A DNA stretch of 64,000 nt from Pseudomonas sp. JUb42 (GCF_024807945.1 NZ_JANUFD010000013.1:62001-126000), one strand, 5' to 3'; positions 42,982 through 51,861 are shown, numbered from the stretch's first letter. Program-made: numbers and translations. The notes: generated by a model not told the origin, from the sequence alone.

Positions 42982-43835
42982 TGAACCCAATGCCACCCAT
43001 CCAGCACGACCAGCGACGAACCGCAGACGACGCCCTGCAGCCGTTCGCCGACTCCCTGCGTGAGCGCGTGCCCTCCCGCGAGGCGTTGCTGGCCGAAGCC
43101 AAGGCCATGACCCGACAGCGGCGCACGCTGCGTAATTCGACACTTGGCTTGCTGGCGGGGGTAGGGCTGTTGAGTACCTTGTGGCACGTCGATCCGGCGT
43201 GGCAGACCGAAGATGTGCGGGTGGCGTTCGGTCAGCGGCAACAGCTGCAGTTGCTTGATGGCAGCATCGTCGAGCTGAACTCCGGCAGTCATTTGCGCAT
43301 TGAGCGACGCCTGCGCAGCCGACAACTGGAGCTGGTCCGGGGTGAGGCGCTGTTCAGCGTGGTGCATGACGACAAGCCATTTATCGTGCGCAGCCAGGGC
43401 GTGCTGGTGCGCGATATCGGCACGGTCTTCGATGTGCGCAGCGACGAGCGCGGCGTGGCTGTCGGGGTTATCCAGGGCGCTGTGGAAGTCAGCAACGGCA
43501 CCACGGCACCGCAGCGTCTGAAGGCTGGCGAACAGCTGCAAGCCGGCGAACAATTGATCGGCCCGATTGAAGCGGCAGACAAGGACGCGCTGACCGCCTG
43601 GCGATACGACAAGCTGCGTTTCAATGGCCTGCCCCTGAGTGAGGTGGTCAGTGACCTGCAGCACTATCGTCAGGCGCCGATCCGCATCGCCGATGCCCGA
43701 ACGGGTGAGTTGCGCCTGTCCGGTGAATTCGACACCGCCGGGGTGGAAACCCTGATCCGTCTGCTGCCGACAATTCTGCCGGTACGGGTTCAGGAAGGTG
43801 CCGACGGCAGCGTGACCCTGAATCGCATCCGCTGA
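42981..43835 (+). CDS. FecR-type anti-sigma/signal-transducing protein
   Basis: 284 residues. A short cytoplasmic N-terminal domain is followed by one membrane helix (LGLLAGVGLLSTLWHVDP, around 56-73). The periplasmic FecR domain has LLDGSIVELNSGSHLRI and LVRGEALFSVVHD, and DIGTVFDVRSDERGVAVGVI continues it. It relays receptor occupancy to the sigma factor. Standard position between sigma factor and receptor. Confidence 0.92.
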   Translation: MNPMPPIQHDQRRTADDALQPFADSLRERVPSREALLAEAKAMTRQRRTLRNSTLGLLAGVGLLSTLWHVDPAWQTEDVRVAFGQRQQLQLLDGSIVELNSGSHLRIERRLRSRQLELVRGEALFSVVHDDKPFIVRSQGVLVRDIGTVFDVRSDERGVAVGVIQGAVEVSNGTTAPQRLKAGEQLQAGEQLIGPIEAADKDALTAWRYDKLRFNGLPLSEVVSDLQHYRQAPIRIADARTGELRLSGEFDTAGVETLIRLLPTILPVRVQEGADGSVTLNRIR

Positions 43836-43853
43836 AACGCCCAACAGGTGCTG

Positions 43854-43872
43854 ATGAGAATTATTTTCAGCG
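43854..43872 (+). promoter_or_regulatory. Fur-box-like site between fecR and the receptor gene
   Basis: ATGAGAATTATTTTCAGC resembles half-sites of the Fur consensus (GATAATGATAATCATTATC). It suggests the receptor gene has its own iron-responsive promoter besides the sigma-dependent one. Confidence 0.4.
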
Positions 43873-43952
43873 GCACCTCAACATCTTCAATTCGACAAAC
43901 GCCATTACCCATGAAGAACGCTAATAACGACTGTTCGAATGGGGGAATCAAG

Positions 43953-46373
43953 GTGGGTAAGAACACGTCATCACCGCGCCGGGGGCAACGGCTTAGTCTG
44001 TTGGCGGCCGGGCTGTTGCTGGCCGTCGGCGCCAGCGCTCAGGAGGCCACTCACGCTGTGGACATTCCGGCGCAGCGCCTGGATCAGGCACTTAACGCTC
44101 TGGCCGGACAGACCGGCAGTCGCATCCTGTTTGCTACCGACGTTGCCGAAGGCCGTCAGGCGGTGGCGCTGCACGGCAACCTTACTGTCGAGCAGGCACT
44201 GGAGCGCATGCTCGGGCGCAGTGGCCTCAAGGTGCAAAAGACCGCAGACGGCACCTGGCTGATTGCGCGGCCGGGCAATGACGCGGCTGTGGAACTGGGG
44301 GCGACCAATGTTCAGGCCAGCAGCCTGGGCAGTGAAACCGAGAACACCGGTTCGTACACCACCGGGGCCATGCAGTCGGCGACCAAACTCAACCTGTCCA
44401 TGCGCGAAACCCCGCAGTCAGTCACGGTGATCACTCGTCAGCGCATCGATGATCAGAAACTCGCCGATCTCAGCGAGGTGGTACAGAACACCCCCGGCCT
44501 GACTGTACGCCGAACCGGGCCGGAGCGCTCTTCCTACTACGCTCGCGGCTTTTCCCTCGACAACGTCATGTATGACGGCCTGCCCACCAGCCTCGACAGT
44601 TCGCAACTGTCCCAGGATCTGTTGTCTGCCGACATGGCCATGTACGACCGCGTCGAAGTGGTCCGTGGCGCCACCGGTCTGATGCAGGGGGCGGGCAACC
44701 CGGCGGCGGCGATCAATCTGATCCGCAAGCGGCCGACCCGGGAGTTCCAGGCCAGTCTCGAGGGTAGCCTGGGCACTTGGGATCGCTATCGCACCGACCT
44801 GGACGTGTCCGGGCCGCTGACGGAAAACGGCGCAGTGCGCGGGCGCATGGTGACCAGCTATCAGACCCAGGACAGCTTTCGCGATGTGCTGGATAACGAG
44901 CGCAACCTGTTCTACGGCATCGTCGAAGCCGATCTGAATGACAGCACCACCCTGACCCTGAGTGCCTCGCGCCAGCAGGACAACTACAACGGCAACGGCT
45001 GGACCGGCCTGCCCGTGGGCTTCGATGGTCACGACCTGAACCTGTCGCGCTCAACCTCGCTGAGCAATGACTGGGAGTACTGGAACAAGACCAGCACCTC
45101 GGTCTATGCCGCGCTGGAGCATGCGCTGGATAACGGCTGGAAGCTCAACGTCTCGGCGACCAAGACCTGGGCTGATCTGGATATGCTCGGCACCTACCTG
45201 TTGGGCCGCACTGCGACCAAAACCTATGACCAGTACGTCGGCGCCGGGCATTATCGCGAGTCGCAGAACAGCTTCGATGCCTACGCCAGCGGCCCGTTCC
45301 GGTTGCTGGATCGCGACCATGAACTGGTGTTCGGCGCTAGCCACCGGCGTGTGGTGTTCAATGGTGATGTGCCGGTGAACGTGCTGTTGCGCAGCAATAT
45401 CAATATCTATAACTGGGATTCCGGCGCCACGCCGCAAGTGGCCAGCCAGAACAAATACGGTTGGCAGAACACCAATGCCAAGCTCAACAGCGTCTATGCC
45501 AACACGCGCCTGAGCCTGGCCGACCCGCTGAAGCTGATTCTCGGCAGCCGCCTGGACTGGTACGACAACGACACCAGCGCGCCGTATAAAAACACCGAGA
45601 CCGAGCTCAAGGTGAACCGCCATGTCACCAAGTACGCCGGGCTGATCTACGACCTGGATCAGCATCACTCGGTGTATGTCAGCTACACCGATATTTTCAA
45701 GCCGCAGAGTTATTTCGATACCTCGGGGGCGATCATTGCGCCCATCACCGGCAAGAACTACGAGATGGGCATCAAGGGCGAGTATTTCGACGGTGCCTTG
45801 AATGCGTCGGCAGCAATCTTCCAGATTGATCAGGAAAATCGCGCCAAGGCCATCACCGACCAGAGTCTGTGCCCCAGCTACCCGACCACCTCCTGCTATG
45901 AAGCGGCGGGCGAGGTACGCAGCAAGGGTCTCGAACTGGAAGTGCAGGGACAGTTGACACCGAACTGGCAACTCGGCGCTGGCTACACTTTTGCTGAAGC
46001 CAAATATAAAAAGGATGCCAATGTCGCCAACGAAGGGCGTCTTTTCGATACCGATATTCCCCGGCATCTGTTCAAAATGAGCACCACTTACACCTTGCCG
46101 GGCGAGTTGCATCAATGGCGGGTCGGCAGCTCGCTGTACCGGCAGAACCGCATCTACAACAAAGGCACTACCTACATGATCGAGCAGGATGCCTACACCC
46201 TGGTCGACTTCATGCTGGGCTTCAAACCGACCGAGCATATCGACGCCCGGCTCAACCTGAATAACGCCTTCGACAAGAAGTATTACAACTCACTCAGCTC
46301 GTCGGTGACGGTGCCCAGCAACGTCTACGGCGATCCACGCAACTTGATGTTGTCGGTCAAATACACGTTTTGA
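43953..46373 (+). CDS. TonB-dependent siderophore receptor with STN signalling domain (FpvA-like)
   Basis: About 806 residues from GTG 43953, chosen because GGGGGAA lies 8-14 bases upstream and a clean signal peptide follows (ending GASA-QE); ATG 43911 and GTG 43848 are alternatives. After cleavage comes an STN domain (VDIPAQRLDQALNALAGQTG) for signalling to FecR. Next are the plug with RETPQSVTVITRQRI and the beta-barrel ending in the aromatic terminal strand LMLSVKYTF. It imports a ferric siderophore; the ligand is unknown. It forms a cell-surface signalling unit with the two upstream genes. Confidence 0.9.
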   Translation: MGKNTSSPRRGQRLSLLAAGLLLAVGASAQEATHAVDIPAQRLDQALNALAGQTGSRILFATDVAEGRQAVALHGNLTVEQALERMLGRSGLKVQKTADGTWLIARPGNDAAVELGATNVQASSLGSETENTGSYTTGAMQSATKLNLSMRETPQSVTVITRQRIDDQKLADLSEVVQNTPGLTVRRTGPERSSYYARGFSLDNVMYDGLPTSLDSSQLSQDLLSADMAMYDRVEVVRGATGLMQGAGNPAAAINLIRKRPTREFQASLEGSLGTWDRYRTDLDVSGPLTENGAVRGRMVTSYQTQDSFRDVLDNERNLFYGIVEADLNDSTTLTLSASRQQDNYNGNGWTGLPVGFDGHDLNLSRSTSLSNDWEYWNKTSTSVYAALEHALDNGWKLNVSATKTWADLDMLGTYLLGRTATKTYDQYVGAGHYRESQNSFDAYASGPFRLLDRDHELVFGASHRRVVFNGDVPVNVLLRSNINIYNWDSGATPQVASQNKYGWQNTNAKLNSVYANTRLSLADPLKLILGSRLDWYDNDTSAPYKNTETELKVNRHVTKYAGLIYDLDQHHSVYVSYTDIFKPQSYFDTSGAIIAPITGKNYEMGIKGEYFDGALNASAAIFQIDQENRAKAITDQSLCPSYPTTSCYEAAGEVRSKGLELEVQGQLTPNWQLGAGYTFAEAKYKKDANVANEGRLFDTDIPRHLFKMSTTYTLPGELHQWRVGSSLYRQNRIYNKGTTYMIEQDAYTLVDFMLGFKPTEHIDARLNLNNAFDKKYYNSLSSSVTVPSNVYGDPRNLMLSVKYTF

Positions 46374-46389
46374 ACCTGAACTGACAGAA

Positions 46390-46421
46390 GCCGCCTCTAT
46401 TGACCTGAGTCGCGAGGCGGC
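46390..46421 (+). terminator. Hairpin after the receptor gene
   Basis: GCCGCCTC (46390-46397) pairs with GAGGCGGC (46414-46421) around a 16-base loop. No T-run follows. Possible weak or Rho-assisted terminator. Confidence 0.35.
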
Positions 46422-46470
46422 TGACGCACCGGTCGTAGAATCGCCGGGCGACGTCATCCAGGGTCAGGAA

Positions 46471-46740
46471 ATGAACAGTCAGGAACACACACAGAATCAC
46501 GACGCAATGCTCAAGCGACTGGCCCGGGTCGAGGGGCAGATTCGCGGCATTCAGGCGATGATCAAACGCGGAGTTGAATGCGAGGCCGTGGCCGTGCAGT
46601 TCCGCGCAGCGCGCAAGGCGCTGGACAAGGCGTATCAGGAATTGCTGATGTGCCTGGTGGAAGATGCCATGGTCGATGATGGGCAGAGCGTTGAAGAAAA
46701 GCTGACGCAGGTGCGGGCGATTTTTACCAAATACACTTAG
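46471..46740 (+). CDS. CsoR/RcnR/FrmR-family metal-sensing repressor
   Basis: 89 residues, all helical. It begins with a polar tail, then DAMLKRLARVEGQIRGIQAM, the hallmark of DUF156 repressors. Cys are in GVECEAVAV and LLMCLVED, the two positions used by CsoR and FrmR. The His normally found before the second Cys in CsoR is replaced (KAYQELLMC), so the sensed ligand may not be copper; formaldehyde (FrmR-like) or another metal is possible. No transporter or frmA-type gene is adjacent. Confidence 0.8.
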   Translation: MNSQEHTQNHDAMLKRLARVEGQIRGIQAMIKRGVECEAVAVQFRAARKALDKAYQELLMCLVEDAMVDDGQSVEEKLTQVRAIFTKYT

Positions 46741-46771
46741 AGCCTCGGTATGCGCGCGGTCTTGTAGGAGC

Positions 46772-47077
46772 TCAGGCCACTCCATGAACCCTGGCCTGCC
46801 ACAACAAGCCATATCCCAACCCCATCCACACCCAGCCCAGCAGCGGATGAAACACCGTCCGCCACAGCCGGCCGTGCGGGTCGAAACCCACGCCATGAAT
46901 GAAGCCCGTGGACATGCCGAGCATGCTCAGGGAAATCAGGCCGTGGCTGTAGTGGCCGTTGGCGTCGAGCAGGGCCGCCGGGTGCACCAGAAAAATCAGT
47001 GACAACGGCCCCGCCAGCAGCAGGGAAACAACGCGGGTGTACCCGCGTTGCAGCCAGGGGCGGGCGTTACTGCTCAC
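46772..47077 (-). CDS. ybgE: Cyd operon protein YbgE
   Basis: 101 residues from GTG 47077 (AGAGG six bases upstream); an ATG at 47092 lies farther inside cydX. About three membrane helices with SLLLAGPLSLIFLVHPAALL and GFIHGVGFDPHGRLWR, the latter typical of YbgE. The role is not established, but the gene is usually last in cyd operons. It overlaps the cydX end by 11 bases. Confidence 0.82.
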   Translation of the reverse strand: MSSNARPWLQRGYTRVVSLLLAGPLSLIFLVHPAALLDANGHYSHGLISLSMLGMSTGFIHGVGFDPHGRLWRTVFHPLLGWVWMGLGYGLLWQARVHGVA

Positions 47078-47183
47078 CCGGCACCTCTTCATCGAGGTTC
47101 TGCTGGGTCTCCAGCCACAGGGCGTTGATGATGCCGAAACTGCAGGCCAGCAGGACGCCGAGTATCCAGGCGAAATACCACAT
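47067..47183 (-). CDS. cydX: Cytochrome bd oxidase small subunit CydX
   Basis: 38 residues read directly from the sequence: MWYFAWILGVLLACSFGII, then NALWLETQQNLDEE and a short acidic end. One membrane helix. The MWYFxWILG start is diagnostic for CydX, which is needed for stable bd oxidase. It sits 38 bases after cydB with GGGGCAAGGAG in front of the ATG at 47183. Its size makes it easy to miss in annotation. Confidence 0.93.
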   Translation of the reverse strand: MWYFAWILGVLLACSFGIINALWLETQQNLDEEVPGEQ

Positions 47184-47221
47184 GATGTGCTCCTTGCCCC
47201 TCGGGGCGAATAGTGAGGCGA

Positions 47222-48361
47222 TCAGTACAGCCCGTGGGGGTTGGCTTCGATGTGTTTATCGCCCAGGCGACCCCACATGCGGGTGTAGCACCACAGCGTG
47301 TAGCCGAGGATCAACGGCACGAACACGCAGGCCACGACAAACAGGATGCCCAGGGTCTTGTGGCTGGATACCGCGTCCCACAGCGTCAGGCTCGAGGCCA
47401 GATCAAGGCTCGACGGGAACACGAACGGGAACAGCGCAAAGCCCGCCGTGCAGATCGTGCCGACAATCGCCAGGCTGCTGCCGAGGAAGGCCAGGCCTGC
47501 GCGGTTGATCTGCGCACCAAGCAGTGCCAGCAGGCCACCGGCCAGGCCGAGGATCGGCGCGATGCGGGTCAACGGGTAGGCGCTGTAGTTGGCCAGCCAG
47601 CCGTGGTTATCGGCCAGCACCTGCTTGCTCAGGGGATTGAGTGCCGCATTGGTATCCAGACTCGACACCAGGCTCAGCCCGGTAATCGACGACACCAGCC
47701 AGACACCGGCCCCGGCAAAGGCAATCAGGTAAATCAGCGCACACAGGCGAGTCGCGATACGGGAGCGGGCATGCAACTGGGCGTCGGTGCGCAGCATCAG
47801 CCAGGCGCCGCCGTGGGCGCTGAGCATGCTCAGGCTGACCACGCCTGCCAGCAGAGCGAAAGGGTGCAGCAGGCCAAAGAACGAGCCTTCATAAGACGAG
47901 CGCATGAACTCGTCGAGATGGAAGGGCACGCCAAGGAACAGATTGCCGAACGCCACACCAAACAACAGGGCCGGCGCCGCGCCGCCGACAAACAGCGCCC
48001 AGTCCCAGGCCGTGCGCCAGGTCTTGTTCTCTAGCTTGCTGCGGTAGTCGAACCCTACCGGGCGGCAGAACAGGGCAAACAGCACCAGCAGCATCGCCCA
48101 GTACAGACCGGAGAAGGCCACGGCGTAGACCATCGGCCAGGCCGCGAACAGCGCGCCGCCAGCGGTGATGAACCACACCTGATTGCCATCCCAGTGCGGG
48201 GCGATGGTGTTGATCGCCACGCGGCGCTCATTGTCGGTACGGCCCACGAACGGCATCAACGCCATGGCACCCATGTCAAAGCCATCGGTCAGGGCAAAGC
48301 CGATCAGCAGCACGCCGATCAGCACCCACCACATCACTTTCAGTGTTTCGTAATCAAACAT
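47222..48361 (-). CDS. cydB: Cytochrome bd ubiquinol oxidase subunit II
   Basis: 379 residues from ATG 48361 (GAGGAGT upstream); a longer frame to 48454 overlaps cydA and has no ribosome site. It starts MFDYETLKVMWWVLIGVLL as in E. coli CydB, with GFALTDGFDMGAMAL and eight to nine helices. With CydA it forms the oxygen-reducing quinol oxidase used at low oxygen or under cyanide/NO stress. Confidence 0.94.
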   Translation of the reverse strand: MFDYETLKVMWWVLIGVLLIGFALTDGFDMGAMALMPFVGRTDNERRVAINTIAPHWDGNQVWFITAGGALFAAWPMVYAVAFSGLYWAMLLVLFALFCRPVGFDYRSKLENKTWRTAWDWALFVGGAAPALLFGVAFGNLFLGVPFHLDEFMRSSYEGSFFGLLHPFALLAGVVSLSMLSAHGGAWLMLRTDAQLHARSRIATRLCALIYLIAFAGAGVWLVSSITGLSLVSSLDTNAALNPLSKQVLADNHGWLANYSAYPLTRIAPILGLAGGLLALLGAQINRAGLAFLGSSLAIVGTICTAGFALFPFVFPSSLDLASSLTLWDAVSSHKTLGILFVVACVFVPLILGYTLWCYTRMWGRLGDKHIEANPHGLY

Positions 48362-48371
48362 GACGAACTCC

Positions 48372-49946
48372 TCAGGCCTGGGCGGTGTGCGCGACGGCGT
48401 CACGCTCGAAGTGGTAACGGCCGGTGTGCAGGCTCGACGGGCCAAGGCGGGCAAACTTGATCATCAGGTACATCTCGATCACCAACAGCACGGTGTAAAA
48501 GGCCACCAAGGCCAGCAGCGAACCCAGGACATCACCCGCCGCCAGTGACGAAGCGGACAGATGCACCGGCAGCACTTCGGCAATCGACCACGGCTGACGG
48601 CCATGCTCGGCGACGATCCAGCCGGTCTGGGTCGCGATCCACGGTAGCGGCAGGGCGCAGACGGCAAATCGCAGCAGCCACGGCTTGCTCTCGGCGTTGC
48701 GCTTGATCGACGCCCAGGCCGCCAGCACAAACAGCACCAAGGTCAGGAAGCCCGAGAGCACCATGAGGCGGAAGGTCCAGAACATGGTGAAGACATTGGG
48801 GATGGTATCCAGGGATGCTTTTTTGATATTCGCTTCGCTGGCATCGACCACATTCGGTGTGTATTTCTTCAGCAGCAGGCCGTAGCCCAGGTCCTGTTTC
48901 ACCGCGTTGAACGCGTCGATATTGGCCTGGCTCTTGTCGCCGTGACGAAGTTTTTCCAGTAGGCCGTAGGCGTGCATACCGTTGCGGATGCGCACTTCGT
49001 GCTGGGCAATCAGGTCCTTGATGCCGGTGACCTGCTTGTCCACCGAACGGGTGGCGATGATGCCCATCAGGTAGGGGATCTTCACCGCGTAGTCGGTGCG
49101 TTGCTCCGCCTGATTGGGCAGGCCGAACAGGGTGAAGGCGGCAGGCGCGGGCTCGGTGTTCCACTCGGCTTCGATGGCCGCCAGTTTGGTGGTCTGCACG
49201 TCGCCGATTTCGTAGCCGGACTCGTCACCCAGCAGGATCACCGACAGGGTCGAGGCCAGGCCGAACACCGCGGCAATGGCGAAGGAGCGCCGGGCGAACG
49301 CCAGGTCACGTTTCTTCAGCAGGTAGTAGCTGGAAATCGCCAGGACAAACACTGCGCCGGTCACATAACCGGCCGACACGGTGTGTACGAACTTCACCTG
49401 GGCCACCGGGTTGAACAGCAGGGCGCCGAAGCTGCTCAGTTCCATGCGCATGGTTTCAAAGTTGAACTCTGCGCCCACCGGATTCTGCATCCAGCCATTG
49501 GCAATCAGGATCCACAATGCCGACATGTTCGAGCCAATCGCCACCAGCCAGGTCACCGCCAGATGCTGAACGCGGGTCAGGCGATCCCAGCCAAAGAAGA
49601 ACAGGCCGATAAAGGTCGATTCGAGGAAGAACGCCATCAACCCTTCAATCGCCAAGGGCGCGCCAAAGATATCGCCGACATAATGGCTGTAATAAGCCCA
49701 GTTAGTGCCGAACTGAAACTCCATGGTCAAGCCGGTTGTTACGCCCAAGGCAAAGTTGATGCCGAATAACTTGCCCCAGAACTTGACCATGTCCTTGTAG
49801 ACCTGTTTGCCGGTCATGACATAGACCGACTCCATGATCGCCAGGATAAAGGTCATGCCCAGCGTTAATGGCACAAACAGGAAGTGATACAGCGCGGTGA
49901 CTGCAAATTGCAGGCGCGACAGGTCGACAACGGATTCCGAGATCAT
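48372..49946 (-). CDS. cydA: Cytochrome bd ubiquinol oxidase subunit I
   Basis: 524 residues. Residues near the start (SRLQFAVTALYHFLFVPLTL) contain the haem-b595-side His. GWDRLTR with the conserved region WLVAIGSNMSALWILIANGW and the Q-loop YAVKIPYLMG...ATRSVDKQ are present. Its length suits the long-Q-loop E. coli-type CydA, rather than the shorter CioA type. Overlaps cydP by 4 bases. Confidence 0.94.
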   Translation of the reverse strand: MISESVVDLSRLQFAVTALYHFLFVPLTLGMTFILAIMESVYVMTGKQVYKDMVKFWGKLFGINFALGVTTGLTMEFQFGTNWAYYSHYVGDIFGAPLAIEGLMAFFLESTFIGLFFFGWDRLTRVQHLAVTWLVAIGSNMSALWILIANGWMQNPVGAEFNFETMRMELSSFGALLFNPVAQVKFVHTVSAGYVTGAVFVLAISSYYLLKKRDLAFARRSFAIAAVFGLASTLSVILLGDESGYEIGDVQTTKLAAIEAEWNTEPAPAAFTLFGLPNQAEQRTDYAVKIPYLMGIIATRSVDKQVTGIKDLIAQHEVRIRNGMHAYGLLEKLRHGDKSQANIDAFNAVKQDLGYGLLLKKYTPNVVDASEANIKKASLDTIPNVFTMFWTFRLMVLSGFLTLVLFVLAAWASIKRNAESKPWLLRFAVCALPLPWIATQTGWIVAEHGRQPWSIAEVLPVHLSASSLAAGDVLGSLLALVAFYTVLLVIEMYLMIKFARLGPSSLHTGRYHFERDAVAHTAQA

Positions 49947-50152
49947 CTCGGTTTCTCCTCGGTAAGTGGCGAAACAGGTGGGGTATCGAACAAATGCGCG
50001 GCAACGCCTGCCTGGTTATCCTCGGGGATGGTGGGTTCACCGAACCAGATGGCTTTGATGCTGAAAAGAATAACTAATTTGATAATCAGGATAATGCCAA
50101 TATCCCGCGCCAATGGAATTCGCCATAAAGACTTGGGCTTGTCTTCGGACAT
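49943..50152 (-). CDS. cydP: Cytochrome oxidase putative small subunit CydP
   Basis: 69 residues: a polar start, RIPLARDIGIILIIKLVILF as the only membrane helix, then IKAIWFGEPTIPED and a variable tail. This matches the small CydP proteins found ahead of cydA in pseudomonads. Role not established. It is the first gene of the bd operon and its stop overlaps the cydA start. Confidence 0.85.
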   Translation of the reverse strand: MSEDKPKSLWRIPLARDIGIILIIKLVILFSIKAIWFGEPTIPEDNQAGVAAHLFDTPPVSPLTEEKPR

Positions 50153-50247
50153 GATAAGGCAACTCCGACGTTAATCAGCAGTCAGGGCATTACCGTGACG
50201 CTCGCAGTCAAGCCGCCGCCATTAAGCAATGTCTGTTGGGAGTAGAG

Positions 50248-50275
50248 TGAGTGTTTTTTGTATTCCGAACACTCA
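50248..50275. promoter_or_regulatory. Perfect inverted repeat upstream of cydP
   Basis: TGAGTGTT (50248-50255) and AACACTCA (50268-50275) are exact inverses separated by 12 bases, about 96-123 bases upstream of the cydP start. It could be a dimer-binding site (RoxR or another regulator) or a leader hairpin. Confidence 0.45.
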
Positions 50276-50291
50276 TTGCATAATGCTACCG

Positions 50292-50309
50292 CATACCCAT
50301 GAGGGTATG
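50292..50309. promoter_or_regulatory. CATACCC/GGGTATG palindrome upstream of cydP
   Basis: A 7-base perfect palindrome with a 4-base centre, lying between the Anr-like site and the inverted repeat above. Possible operator or promoter-region hairpin. Confidence 0.35.
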
Positions 50310-50323
50310 TAAGCCGGGCTTTA

Positions 50324-50337
50324 TTGACGTGCATCAA
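50324..50337 (-). promoter_or_regulatory. Anr/FNR box of the cytochrome bd operon
   Basis: TTGACGTGCATCAA matches TTGAT-N4-ATCAA with one mismatch. It is the only such site in the 513-base gap ahead of cydP and fits oxygen-limited induction of a bd oxidase. The gap otherwise contains the two palindromes above and the REPIN at 50423. Confidence 0.65.
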
Positions 50338-50422
50338 GGTTGTTGCTGTATTTGCCGAGGGGCTGTGGCGGGGTGTCGCAGTTTGGTATTTATACTTTCT
50401 TGAATTTTAAAATCATGCCTCT

Positions 50423-50511
50423 ATGGGAGCGAATTCATTCGCGAAGACAGTATTTCAGGTGGTGAAGGTGTATCGCCTGGCCCGACCTTCGCGAATAAAT
50501 TCGCGCCCACA
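50423..50511. repeat. REPIN (GAATTCATTCGCGAA type)
   Basis: ATGGGAGCGAATTCATTCGC and GCGAATAAATTCGCGCCCAC form the inverted ends, with a few mismatches, around a ~48-base centre. Confidence 0.8.
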
Positions 50512-50665
50512 ATGTTTACCGGCAGAGCCCTACGCTCTGCTCCATCCAGCGTTGTCGCAGGCAATGCCACCCCTGCATGACCTCCTCGATTTTAAGCATT
50601 GGCCCCGGCAGCACCCCCCGCCCTAGAGTTCTCTGGCATCGCCTAATAATCAGAGAGGACTCCCC

Positions 50666-51838
50666 ATGCGTATCGTGGAAATTCGCGAGAAAACCGTCTC
50701 CATCGCGTCGCCCATTGCCAATGCCTATATCGACTTTTCCAAGATGACCTGTTCGGTCGTGGCGGTGATCACGGATGTTATCCGTGATGGCAAGCCGGTG
50801 ATCGGCTATGGCTTCAACTCCAATGGTCGTTATGGGCAGGGCGCTTTGATGCGTGATCGCTTTCTGGCGCGGATCAGCGAAGCCGACCCCGAGACTCTGA
50901 TCGACAAGGAAAACAACAACCTCGACCCGTTCGCCATCTGGAAAACCCTGATGACCAACGAGAAGCCGGGCGGCCATGGCGAGCGCTCCGTAGCGGTTGG
51001 CACCATCGACATGGCGATCTGGGATGCCGTGGCCAAGATCGAAGGCAAGCCCCTGTATCGCCTGCTCGCCGACCGTTATCGCGGTGGCGTGGCCGATGAC
51101 AAGGTCTGGGTCTACGCGGCTGGCGGTTACTACTATCCCGGCAAGGACCAGACCAAGCTTCAGGCGGAAATGCAGAGCTATCTGGACCGCGGCTATGACG
51201 TGGTGAAAATGAAGATCGGCGCCGCATCGCTCGACGAAGACATCCGCCGCATCGAAGCCGTGCTGGAAGTGGTCGGCGATGGCCGTCGCCTGGCGGTGGA
51301 TGCCAATGGCCGCTTTGATATCAAGACCGCCATTGCCTACGCCGAAGCGATCAAACCCTACAACCTGTTCTGGTACGAGGAAGTAGGCGACCCGCTGGAC
51401 TACGCCCTGCAAGCCGAACTGGCCAACCATTATGAGCTGCCCATGGCCACCGGCGAGAACCTGTTCTCCCATCAGGACGCACGCAACCTGCTGCGCCACG
51501 GCGGCATGCGTTCGGATCGTGATTTCGTACAGTTCGACTGTGCGCTGTCCTACGGTCTGGTCGAGTACATGCGTACCCTGGACGTGATGAAAGACCTCGG
51601 TTGGTCCTCGCGCCGCGTCGTGCCCCACGGCGGTCACCAGATGTCCCTGAATATCGCGGCGGGCCTGCACCTGGGCGGCAACGAGTCCTACCCGGACGTC
51701 TTCCAACCGTTCGGTGGCTTTGCCGATGGCATCAAGGTCGAGAACAGCTACGTCGGCCTGCCGGATATCCCAGGCGTGGGCTTCGAAGCCAAGTCGGCGC
51801 TGTATGCGGTGATGCGCGAACTCGGTGAGGGCGTCTGA
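50666..51838 (+). CDS. tarD: D(-)-tartrate dehydratase-like enolase-superfamily enzyme
   Basis: 390 residues, GAGAGGA before the ATG. The mandelate-racemase-type barrel shows K-x-K at 181-183 (VVKMK), metal ligands D212 (VDANG), E238/E239 (WYEEV) and E264 (TGEN), and a base His near 321-324 (VPHGGHQ). The long N-terminal capping region with IASPIANAYIDFSKMT matches the D-tartrate dehydratase group. That enzyme gives oxaloacetate. A DctA-type carrier follows 88 bases later. Exact substrate (D-tartrate versus another acid sugar) is inferred from this motif set. Confidence 0.82.
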   Translation: MRIVEIREKTVSIASPIANAYIDFSKMTCSVVAVITDVIRDGKPVIGYGFNSNGRYGQGALMRDRFLARISEADPETLIDKENNNLDPFAIWKTLMTNEKPGGHGERSVAVGTIDMAIWDAVAKIEGKPLYRLLADRYRGGVADDKVWVYAAGGYYYPGKDQTKLQAEMQSYLDRGYDVVKMKIGAASLDEDIRRIEAVLEVVGDGRRLAVDANGRFDIKTAIAYAEAIKPYNLFWYEEVGDPLDYALQAELANHYELPMATGENLFSHQDARNLLRHGGMRSDRDFVQFDCALSYGLVEYMRTLDVMKDLGWSSRRVVPHGGHQMSLNIAAGLHLGGNESYPDVFQPFGGFADGIKVENSYVGLPDIPGVGFEAKSALYAVMRELGEGV

Positions 51839-51861
51839 TCTCGATCGTTTGACCCTCTCTG

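Noticed and set aside
41512..43143. A 543-codon minus-strand frame across the IclR and sigma-factor genes
   Set aside because: It spans several real genes and intergenic sequence on the other strand, with biased composition.
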